Positions 1 through 5,537 of a stretch of DNA of 5,718 nt are shown here, one piece after another. Both the position numbers and the translations under genes were made by a program. The stretch comes from Actinomycetes bacterium (GTDB lineage: Bacteria; Actinomycetota; Actinomycetes; Actinomycetales; Microbacteriaceae), in NCBI GenBank assembly GCA_023432005.1, contig JAEYVF010000147.1, positions 1 through 5,718 of the forward strand, given 5' to 3'. Positions within the stretch are counted from its first letter, which is position 1. Each line of letters starts with the position of its first letter. Below the pieces are notes generated by a model. The model was not told the DNA's origin. It did not search any database and was given only the letters and a program-made list of their open reading frames with translations.

Positions 1-1047
1 GTCGAGGGTCGCGAGCGTCTGCGCCGGCGTGGACCGCTCCGCGGCCTGGGCGAGCTCGGAGTAGATCGCGAGGTTCACGGGCTCGAGCTCGACGCCGAGC
101 TGCAGCAGCAGCACGTCGCGGTAGAGCGAGAGCAGGTCGACGAGGATGCGGTCGATGCCGTCGCGCAGGCTGCGCGTGGCGCGGCGCTTCTGGTCCTCCT
201 CGAGCGCCTTGAGCTGGGCTCGCAGGGCGGGAGGGACGGTGCCGCCCGGCGCGACGCCGAGCGACCGAAGAGCCTGCTCGCGCTCCTCCGCATCGCGCTC
301 CTCGGTGATCGCGCGCGCATCCTGACCGGCGATGTCGAGCAGCTCGGCGGCCGCGAGCACGGCCGCCGACACGCTGCGGATGCCGAGGGCGAGCTCCATC
401 GTGCGCCTGCGCCGGTCGCGCGCCTTCTCGTCGGTCGCGAGCCGGTGCGCCATCCCGATGTGCGCCTGGGCCTCGCGGGCCGCACGCAGCGCGTCCGGGC
501 GGCTGACCCCGTCCCGACGCTCGATGAGCTCCGCGACGTCGTCGACGTTCGGCACGCGCAGCCGCACGGAGCGCACGCGCGAGCGGATGGTCGGCAGCAG
601 GTCGGCCTCGCTCGGCGCGCACAGGATCCAGATGGTGCGCTCGGGCGGCTCCTCGAGAGCCTTGAGCAGCACGTTCGAGGTGCGCTCGGCCATCCGGTCG
701 GCATCCTCGATGATCATGACGCGGTAGCGGCCGACCGACGGCGAGAACTGGCTCGCGGTGACGAGCTTGCGCACGTCCTCGATCTTGATGATGACGGCCT
801 CGGTGCTGAGCACGGCGAGGTCGGGGTGGGTGCGGGCGGCGACCTGCGCCGCCGTGTGCGCGAGGTCGCCGGGCACGTCGGCGCGCGCGATGAGCTCGGT
901 CGCGAAGGCGTAGGCGAGGGTCGAGCGCCCGGACCCGGGAGGGCCCGTGATGAGCCACGAATGCGCGAGCGACTCCCCGGCCGCGGCCGCGCGCACCGTC
1001 GCGATCGCCTCCGCCTGGCCGGTCAGCTCGTCCCAGATGCCGCTCAT
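1..1047 (-). CDS. holB: DNA polymerase III subunit delta' (clamp loader), 3' end cut off
   Basis: This is the delta' subunit of the replicative clamp loader, the AAA+ complex that opens the sliding clamp and places it on primed DNA. I translated 349 residues from the ATG at 1047. The reading frame is still open at base 1, so the C-terminal end of the collar domain is missing. An N-terminal WDELTGQ leads to a P-loop-like GPPGSGRST at residues 35-43, where Arg41 replaces the usual Lys. The family signature SNVLLKALEEPPERT is at 124-138. IRSRV at 154-158 stands where delta' subunits carry the SRC arginine-finger motif, with Val for Cys. The stretch around 53-73, where most delta' proteins have a four-cysteine zinc module before HPD (here 74-76), contains no cysteine. 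The gene follows tmk after 10 bases with no good Shine-Dalgarno, so coupled translation is likely. The delta' identity is well supported by the motifs; tau/gamma would carry an intact Walker A. Confidence 0.93.
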   Translation of the reverse strand, partial: MSGIWDELTGQAEAIATVRAAAAGESLAHSWLITGPPGSGRSTLAYAFATELIARADVPGDLAHTAAQVAARTHPDLAVLSTEAVIIKIEDVRKLVTASQFSPSVGRYRVMIIEDADRMAERTSNVLLKALEEPPERTIWILCAPSEADLLPTIRSRVRSVRLRVPNVDDVAELIERRDGVSRPDALRAAREAQAHIGMAHRLATDEKARDRRRRTMELALGIRSVSAAVLAAAELLDIAGQDARAITEERDAEEREQALRSLGVAPGGTVPPALRAQLKALEEDQKRRATRSLRDGIDRILVDLLSLYRDVLLLQLGVELEPVNLAIYSELAQAAERSTPAQTLATLD

Positions 1048-1057
1048 CGATGTCAGG

Positions 1058-1684
1058 CTACGCGAGCAGGTCCGACACCCGGCCGCGGATGCGCTCGGCG
1101 AGCACGTCGACGGGCTCGGCGGCGTCGAGCACGAGGAAGCGCTGGGGTTGCGCGGCGGCGAGGCCGAGGTAGGCCTCGCGCACCCGGTGGTGGAACTCGG
1201 CGGCCTCCGCCTCGAGGCGGTCGTAGCGAGTGCGCGTGTCGTCGAGCCGGGCGCGCCCGGTCTCGATGTCGAGGTCGAGCAGCACCGTCAGATCGGGCAG
1301 CAGGCCCTCGGTCGCCCACAGCGAGACCTCCCGCACCTCGTCGGGGTCGAGCACGCGACCGGCGCCCTGGTAGGCCACCGAGGAGTCGAGGTAGCGGTCC
1401 TGGATGACGATGTCGCCGCGCTCGAGCGCCGGCCGCACGACGGTCGCGATGTTGTGCGCGCGGTCGGCGGCGTAGAGCAGCGCCTCGGCACGCGGGGCGA
1501 TGTAGCCGCGACGGTGCAGGATGATCTCCCGCAGCTCGATGCCCAGCTCGGTGCCGCCGGGCTCGCGCGCGTGCACGACCGTGCGCTCGTGCTGGGCGAG
1601 CCACTCGGTGAGCAGCGCCACCTGCGTCGACTTGCCCGACCCGTCACCGCCCTCGAAGGTGAGGAACAGCCCACGAGTCGGCAT
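1058..1684 (-). CDS. tmk: Thymidylate kinase (dTMP kinase)
   Basis: A complete 208-residue cytosolic kinase that phosphorylates dTMP to dTDP with ATP, the step shared by de novo and salvage routes to dTTP. The Walker A P-loop GGDGSGKST is at residues 12-20. REPGGT at 40-45 and the RAEALLYAADRAHN helix at 65-78 fit the TMP-binding region. The signature DRYLDSSVAYQG is at 96-107, DLTVLLDLD at 131-139, and the lid segment RYDRLE at 153-158. The length is typical of bacterial enzymes. The ATG at 1684 shares its A with the topA stop codon (TGATG), and only a weak AAGAAG-like site lies upstream, so translation is probably coupled to topA. holB begins 10 bases downstream; tmk next to holB is a common bacterial pairing. 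No anomalies seen. Confidence 0.97.
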   Translation of the reverse strand: MPTRGLFLTFEGGDGSGKSTQVALLTEWLAQHERTVVHAREPGGTELGIELREIILHRRGYIAPRAEALLYAADRAHNIATVVRPALERGDIVIQDRYLDSSVAYQGAGRVLDPDEVREVSLWATEGLLPDLTVLLDLDIETGRARLDDTRTRYDRLEAEAAEFHHRVREAYLGLAAAQPQRFLVLDAAEPVDVLAERIRGRVSDLLA

Positions 1685-4416
1685 CAGCGCTTCTTCGCCG
1701 CGGCCGGCTTCTTGGTGCGCGACCCGGACTTCGCCTTCGGCTTGGCGGGGCCCTTGGCGCGCTTGTCGGCGAGCAGCTGCACGGCACGGTCGAAGTCGAC
1801 GCCCTCGACGGTCTCGCCGCGCGGGATGGTCGCGTTGGTCTCGCCGTCGGTCACGTACGGCCCGAAGCGCCCGTCGCGGATGCGGATGGGCTTGCCGCTC
1901 GTCGGGTCGGCGTCGAACTCCTTGAGCGCGCTCGTGGGACGGCGGGCGCCGTACTTCGGCTGGGCGAAGATCTCGAGCGCGGCGGGAAGCTCGATCGTGA
2001 AGATCTGCTCCTCGCTCTCGAGCGAGCGCGAGTCGGTGCCCTTCTTGAGGTAGGGGCCATAGCGCCCGTTCTGCGCGGTGATGGGCTCGCCCGACTCCGG
2101 GTCCTCGCCCACGGTGCGCGGCAGGTCGAGCAGCTTGAGCGCCGTCTCGAGGTCGACGCTCGCGACGTCCATCGACTTGAAGAGGGATGCCGTGCGCGGC
2201 TTGGGCGCGGCGGCCTTCTTCGCGGCCTTCTTCTTCTTGGGCTTCTCGTCGACGACCTCGCCCGTCGCGGGGTCGACGGCGACGCCCTCGACCTGCGCGG
2301 GCGCATCCTGCTCCGCCTCCGGCTCGGGCTCGAGCTCGGTGACGTACGGGCCGTAACGGCCGTCCTTCACGACGACCGTCTTGCCGTTCGCGGGGTTCTC
2401 GCCGAGCACGCGGTCGGTCACGACGGGCGCCTCGATGAGCTCGCGCGCCTTGGCGGGCGTCAGCTCGTCGGGGGCGACATCCTCGGGGACGTTGACGCGG
2501 CGCGGGGTCTCCGAACCGTCCTCGACCTCGAGGTAGGGGCCGTAGCGGCCGACGCGCAGCGTGACGCCGTCGTCGATGCGGATCGAGTTGACCTCGCGGG
2601 CGTCGATGTCGCCGAGGTTGTCGACGATCTCGCGCAGGCCCTGATGCTCGCCGCCGCCGAAGTAGAACTGGGTGAGCCAGTCGACGCGGGCGGCCTCCCC
2701 GTTCGCGATCTTGTCGAGGTCGTCCTCCATCTCGGCCGTGAAGTCGTACTCCACGAGCTCGCTGAAGTGATCCTCGAGCAGGCGCACGACGCTGAAGGCG
2801 ATCCAGTTCGGCACGAGCGCCTGGCCGCGCGGCGTGACGTAGCCGCGGTCGATGATCGTCGAGATGATCGAGGCGTAGGTCGAGGGGCGGCCGATGCCGA
2901 GCTCCTCGAGCGCCTTCACGAGACTCGCCTCCGTGTAGCGGGGCGGCGGGGTCGTGGAGTGGCCCTTGGCCTCGAGCTCGGCGGCGGTGAGCGTCTGGCC
3001 CTCCTCGAGCGGGGGGAGCTTGGCGCTCGCCTCGTCGGAGGCGTTGCGGGCCTCATCGCGGCCCTCCTCGTAGGCGGCCTGGTAGCCGCGGAAGGTGATG
3101 ACGGTGCCCGACGCGGTGAACTCGGCGCGCGCGCCCTCGCCGCCGTCGGCGGCGATCGTGACGGTCGCGGTCGACCCCTTGGCGTCGGCCATCTGGCTCG
3201 CGACGGTGCGCTTCCAGATGAGGTCGTACAGCTTGAACTCGTCGCCGCGCAGCTGCGACGCGAGCTCGGCCGGCGTGCGGAAGGTGTCGCCCGAAGGACG
3301 GATGGCCTCGTGCGCCTCCTGCGCGTTCTTGGACTTGGAGGCGTAGCTGCGCGGCTTCTCGGGGATCGAGTCGGCGCCGTAGAGCTTGACCGCCTGGTTG
3401 CGCGCGGCGTCGATCGCCTGCTGCGAGAGCGTCGTCGAGTCGGTGCGCATATAGGTGATGTAGCCGTTCTCGTAGAGCGACTGCGCGAGGCTCATGGTCG
3501 TGCGCGCCGAGAAGCGCAGCTTGCGCGACGCCTCCTGCTGGAGGGTCGAGGTCGTGAACGGCGCGGCGGGACGCCGCGAGTAGGGCTTCGTCTCGAGCTT
3601 CGCGACGGTGAACGTCGCGGCGGGCGCACGGAGCGCCTCGACGAGCGTCTGCGCGGCGCTCTCGTCGAGCGCCACGACATCCGCCTTGAGCGCCCCGGCG
3701 TCGTCGAAGTCACCGCCCTGCGCGATGCGCTTGCCCTCGACGCGGGCGAGGCGCGCCGTGAAGGCCGAGTCGGCGTCGGAGTCGGTGAGGCTCGCGGTGA
3801 GGTCCCAGTAGTCGGCCGAGACGAAGGCGAGGCGCTCGCGCTCGCGGTCGACGACGAGGCGCGTCGCGGCGGACTGCACGCGTCCGGCCGAGAGCCCGGG
3901 GCCGACCTTGCGCCACAGCACGGGCGAGATCTCGAAGCCGTAGAGGCGGTCGAGGATGCGGCGGGTCTCCTGCGCGTCGACGAGCGCGGTGTCGATCTCG
4001 CGCGTGTTCTGCTCGGCGCGCTGGATCGCCTCCTTGGTGATCTCGTGGAACACCATGCGCTTGACGGGCACCTTGGGCTTGAGCACCTCGAGCAGGTGCC
4101 ACGCGATGGCCTCCCCCTCGCGGTCCTCATCGGTTGCGAGGTAGAGCTCGTCGGCGTCCTTGAGCGCTCGCTTGAGCTCGGTGACCGTCTTCTTCTTGCT
4201 GTCGGAGACGACGTAGTAGGGCTCGAAGCCGTTGTCGACGTCGACCGAGAACTTGCCGAGGCTGCCCTTCTTGAGCTCCGGGGGCAGGTCCTTCGTGTCG
4301 ACGAGGTCGCGGATGTGCCCGACGGAGGCCTGCACCTCGTATCCGTCGCCGAGGTACTGCGCGATCGTGCGCGCCTTCGCGGGCGACTCGACGATCACGA
4401 GCTTCTTGGTGGGCAC
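1684..4416 (-). CDS. topA: DNA topoisomerase I (type IA)
   Basis: A 910-residue type IA topoisomerase that relaxes negative supercoils by passing one strand through a transient 5'-phosphotyrosyl break. The frame stays open upstream to 4785, but I chose the GTG at 4416. It gives the family N-terminus VPTKKLVIVESPAKA and has an AAGGAAG site five bases before it. The Toprim domain carries Glu10 and the acidic DEDREGE segment (Asp96, Asp98, Glu100). The catalytic tyrosine is Tyr322 in ITYMRTDS, and the conserved GIGRPST is at 507-513. The C-terminus lacks zinc fingers. It has four G-R-Y/F-G-P-Y repeats, starting near residues 623, 686, 784 and 849, of the kind seen in actinobacterial TopA. A charged linker rich in Glu/Pro and then Lys/Ala (about 695-741) separates repeats 2 and 3, and a lysine-rich tail (about 884-910) probably contacts DNA. 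I see no cysteine in the whole protein. It is the first gene of a likely topA-tmk-holB unit. Confidence 0.98.
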   Translation of the reverse strand: MPTKKLVIVESPAKARTIAQYLGDGYEVQASVGHIRDLVDTKDLPPELKKGSLGKFSVDVDNGFEPYYVVSDSKKKTVTELKRALKDADELYLATDEDREGEAIAWHLLEVLKPKVPVKRMVFHEITKEAIQRAEQNTREIDTALVDAQETRRILDRLYGFEISPVLWRKVGPGLSAGRVQSAATRLVVDRERERLAFVSADYWDLTASLTDSDADSAFTARLARVEGKRIAQGGDFDDAGALKADVVALDESAAQTLVEALRAPAATFTVAKLETKPYSRRPAAPFTTSTLQQEASRKLRFSARTTMSLAQSLYENGYITYMRTDSTTLSQQAIDAARNQAVKLYGADSIPEKPRSYASKSKNAQEAHEAIRPSGDTFRTPAELASQLRGDEFKLYDLIWKRTVASQMADAKGSTATVTIAADGGEGARAEFTASGTVITFRGYQAAYEEGRDEARNASDEASAKLPPLEEGQTLTAAELEAKGHSTTPPPRYTEASLVKALEELGIGRPSTYASIISTIIDRGYVTPRGQALVPNWIAFSVVRLLEDHFSELVEYDFTAEMEDDLDKIANGEAARVDWLTQFYFGGGEHQGLREIVDNLGDIDAREVNSIRIDDGVTLRVGRYGPYLEVEDGSETPRRVNVPEDVAPDELTPAKARELIEAPVVTDRVLGENPANGKTVVVKDGRYGPYVTELEPEPEAEQDAPAQVEGVAVDPATGEVVDEKPKKKKAAKKAAAPKPRTASLFKSMDVASVDLETALKLLDLPRTVGEDPESGEPITAQNGRYGPYLKKGTDSRSLESEEQIFTIELPAALEIFAQPKYGARRPTSALKEFDADPTSGKPIRIRDGRFGPYVTDGETNATIPRGETVEGVDFDRAVQLLADKRAKGPAKPKAKSGSRTKKPAAAKKR

Positions 4417-4421
4417 TCCGT

Positions 4422-4428
4422 CTTCCTT
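4422..4428 (-). promoter_or_regulatory. Ribosome binding site of topA
   Basis: AAGGAAG lies five bases before the GTG at 4416. It decides the start, because the frame is open for 123 codons further upstream while the conserved protein begins only here. Confidence 0.75.
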
Positions 4429-4445
4429 CCGTTGATCCGAGGCAC

Positions 4446-4451
4446 ACCATA
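4446..4451 (-). promoter_or_regulatory. Possible -10 box of a topA promoter
   Basis: On the minus strand, TATGGT sits in the most AT-containing patch between the pilus-like genes and topA, about 30 bases before the topA start. It would give a 5' leader of roughly 20-25 bases. I see no convincing -35 hexamer at 16-18 bases spacing, so this rests on position and a partial -10 match only. Confidence 0.3.
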
Positions 4452-4484
4452 CACACCCAGTCGGTGCGCCGCCTCGCGGTCGAT

Positions 4485-4500
4485 CGGGACTTTGGTCCCG
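4485..4500 (-). terminator. GC-rich hairpin between the pilus-like genes and topA
   Basis: CGGGAC and GTCCCG form a perfect 6-bp stem around a four-base loop, 14 bases after the stop codon of the last pilus-like gene. There is no U-tract on either side, so it is not a classical intrinsic terminator. In high-GC actinobacteria such hairpins may still end or stabilise transcripts. The position, between two gene groups that probably have separate promoters, favours that role. Confidence 0.4.
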
Positions 4501-4509
4501 GATGCGGCG

Positions 4510-4524
4510 CGCCCCTACGGGGCG
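4510..4524 (-). terminator. Hairpin around the stop codon of the Rv3654c-like gene
   Basis: CGCCCC and GGGGCG pair perfectly over six bases with a three-base loop. The TAG stop codon at 4517-4515 spans the loop and the stem edge. With the hairpin at 4485-4500 it forms a tandem pair that may define the mRNA end of the pilus-like operon. It has no U-tract. Confidence 0.3.
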
Positions 4525-4883
4525 GGTCCGGCCCGCGATCGGGCGCGGATCGGCACGCCGACGACGTCGAGCCGCGTCGAGACGAGGGCCTCTGCGCCCT
4601 CGAGCAGGCACGCGTCGAGGACCACGCGATGGGCGGTGGCCACCTGCTCCGCGAGGGTGCAGGGCTCGCCGGGGATGGCGCCGACCAGGGCGTCCGCGGC
4701 GGCGAGCGCCGCCGCATCGGCAGCCGCCACGACACGTTGGCGGGTGACGAGCCCACCCGCGAGCGAGACGACGGCGAGCGCGCACACGACGGTCGCCGTG
4801 ACGACCGCGAGCGCGAAGGCACCACCGGCGCCCGTCTCGTCGGACGCTCGGCGCCGGGCGGCCTGGTGCGGCCGTGCGCTCAT
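4515..4883 (-). CDS. Rv3654c-like TadE-family protein
   Basis: A 122-residue small membrane-anchored protein resembling the actinobacterial family typified by M. tuberculosis Rv3654c, found at the end of Tad-like clusters. A charged N-terminus (residues 1-16) is followed by one hydrophobic helix at about 21-45. Then comes the alanine-rich VVAAADAAALAAADA at 51-65, typical of TadE/TadG-like proteins, and an RSRAGP end. TGAGG at 17-21 sits where prepilins are cleaved, but Phe23 rather than Glu stands at the fifth position after Gly18, so normal prepilin processing is doubtful. Cysteines are at 34, 75 and 92. The ATG at 4883 overlaps the preceding TadE stop in an ATGA, which implies coupled translation and fixes the start over the longer open frame reaching 5141. 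Family membership is recognised by pattern; the molecular role is unknown, probably a minor component of the pilus or secretion apparatus. Confidence 0.75.
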   Translation of the reverse strand: MSARPHQAARRRASDETGAGGAFALAVVTATVVCALAVVSLAGGLVTRQRVVAAADAAALAAADALVGAIPGEPCTLAEQVATAHRVVLDACLLEGAEALVSTRLDVVGVPIRARSRAGPAP

Positions 4884-5230
4884 CGGCCGCCCCCGAGCGC
4901 GCACGACTCGGCCCTCAGGGTGAGGCCGGTCACGACGGCGGGGCCGCGCGCTGCCGCCTCGAGCACCACGCACACGAGGTCCCCGCGGTCGCCCACCGTG
5001 ACGACGGCCCCCGGCACGGCACGATCGACGCGCGACGCGACCGCGGTGGGCGACTCCCCGCGACCGTGACCGCGCGCCGCATCCGCCGCCGCGTCCTGCA
5101 AGCGCAGCTGCTGCGATCCGACGCCGACCCCCGCGAGGCATACCGCCAGCACGAGAGCGACGGCGGGCAGGGCGATCGCGAACTCCGCGGCCGCCGCGCC
5201 CTCGTCGTCAACCGCCGAACGCGAGCGCAT
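4880..5230 (-). CDS. TadE-like minor pilin (pseudopilin)
   Basis: A 116-residue protein of the TadE type, expected in the cytoplasmic membrane as part of a Tad/Flp pilus or related secretion machine. After a short charged leader ending DDEG comes AAAAEFAIALPA. Gly11 followed by four residues, Glu16 and Phe17 matches the prepilin processing rule G/xxxxEF/Y of TadE proteins. A hydrophobic helix follows at about 12-38, then LQDAAADAAR at 44-53 and a small soluble part with Cys87 and Cys110. The ATG at 5230 overlaps the end of the DUF4244 gene by 23 bases and lacks a good Shine-Dalgarno, and the gene ends in an ATGA overlap with the next one. All three small genes are therefore probably translated as a coupled set. 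Confidence 0.82.
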   Translation of the reverse strand: MRSRSAVDDEGAAAAEFAIALPAVALVLAVCLAGVGVGSQQLRLQDAAADAARGHGRGESPTAVASRVDRAVPGAVVTVGDRGDLVCVVLEAAARGPAVVTGLTLRAESCALGGGR

Positions 5231-5396
5231 TCCGCACGAGGTCGGTGAGGATCTGCTGTACCTCGGCCGACCGCATGATGACGACGAGCAGGCCGGCGAA
5301 GCCGACCGCGGCCATGATCGTGATGGCGTATTCGGCGGTGGCGGCGCCGTCGTCGCGCCGCGCCCGCGCGACCAGCCGCTGGATCCGGGTTCTCAT
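5208..5396 (-). CDS. DUF4244 protein, Flp-pilin-like
   Basis: A 62-residue small protein of the actinobacterial DUF4244 type. The basic leader MRTRIQRLVARARRDDG (1-17) is followed by AATAEYAITIMAAVGFAG. Cleavage after Gly17 would put Glu22 at +5 and Tyr23 at +6, exactly the Flp prepilin pattern G/xxxxEY. The hydrophobic helix runs about 24-41, and a short tail has a charged and then aliphatic stretch. This makes it the best candidate for the major pilin subunit of the cluster, an inference from the motif and neighbours. The ATG at 5396 is preferred because AAGGAG lies four bases before it. A GTG at 5504 would add 36 residues in frame but has no binding site and no prepilin-like sequence. The 141-base leader upstream contains unusual pairing elements. 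Confidence 0.85.
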   Translation of the reverse strand: MRTRIQRLVARARRDDGAATAEYAITIMAAVGFAGLLVVIMRSAEVQQILTDLVRNALAFGG

Positions 5397-5400
5397 GGGA

Positions 5401-5406
5401 CTCCTT
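5401..5406 (-). promoter_or_regulatory. Ribosome binding site of the DUF4244 pilin gene
   Basis: AAGGAG lies four bases before the ATG at 5396 and is the strongest Shine-Dalgarno in the window. It decides the start of this gene. The spacing is on the short side. Confidence 0.8.
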
Positions 5407-5410
5407 CTTG

Positions 5411-5437
5411 TTAAGGGGTGGCGCGCCTCGCACCCAT
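5411..5437 (-). CDS. Possible 8-codon leader peptide before the pilin gene
   Basis: An ATG at 5437 opens a mini-ORF reading MGARRATP and ending in TAA. GGAG lies four bases before it, the same layout as the pilin start 41 bases downstream. The stop codon overlaps the CCCCUU element that can pair with the pilin Shine-Dalgarno. A ribosome on this ORF would therefore sit on both upstream arms of the predicted structures. Such short ORFs arise easily by chance; nothing shows that it is translated. Confidence 0.2.
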   Translation of the reverse strand: MGARRATP

Positions 5438-5455
5438 GAGACTCCGCCCACGATC

Positions 5456-5470
5456 GCCCGGTGGCCGGGC
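5456..5470 (-). other. GC-rich hairpin in the leader between F-domain and pilin genes
   Basis: GCCCGG and CCGGGC form a perfect 6-bp stem with a three-base loop, about 70 bases after the stop codon of the F-domain gene and just before the mini-ORF. It has no U-tract. It could be a partial terminator, a processing or stabilising element that lets pilin mRNA accumulate separately, or simply chance in GC-rich DNA. I see no clear promoter in the rest of the 141-base gap. Confidence 0.3.
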
Positions 5471-5537
5471 TCGCGGCATCCGTGGACTCCCCCGAGCAGC
5501 GCACACTGTGGGCGAGCGGGCTCGCGCGACGCGCGGC

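Larger units (their letters stand above)
5391..5441 (-). promoter_or_regulatory. Inverted repeat over the pilin start codon, possible translational switch
   Basis: In the transcript, UCUCAUGGG (5441-5433) is perfectly complementary to CCCAUGAGA (5399-5391), and the downstream arm contains the start codon of the DUF4244 pilin. Nested inside, CCCCUU (5418-5413) can pair at five of six positions with the Shine-Dalgarno AAGGAG (5406-5401) across a six-base AACAAG loop. Folding would hide both the start codon and the ribosome binding site. The pairing is seen in the sequence; a regulatory role is inference. Confidence 0.4.

Noticed and set aside
445..2053. Plus-strand frames of 320 and 368 codons opposite holB and tmk.
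   Set aside because: They lie antisense to well-supported genes, show only biased composition, and have no recognisable domain.
1850..2550. Recurring near-identical DNA around 1860, 2055, 2350 and 2540.
   Set aside because: These encode the GR(Y/F)GPY repeats of topoisomerase I and are explained by the protein; they are not a DNA repeat array.
4417..4785. A 123-residue N-terminal extension of topoisomerase I.
   Set aside because: The extension is Arg/Gly-rich, overlaps the Rv3654c-like gene, and ignores the clear Shine-Dalgarno plus GTG at the conserved N-terminus.
2644..4923. A 759-codon open frame on the plus strand opposite topA.
   Set aside because: It is a shadow frame produced by GC-rich third positions of topA. 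The protein is Arg/Leu/Glu/Val low complexity without family motifs, and it runs through the topA promoter region into the pilus genes.
5397..5504. A GTG start at 5504 adding 36 residues to the DUF4244 protein.
   Set aside because: It has no ribosome binding site, and the added sequence would spoil the short basic leader typical of Flp prepilins, while the ATG at 5396 has AAGGAG.
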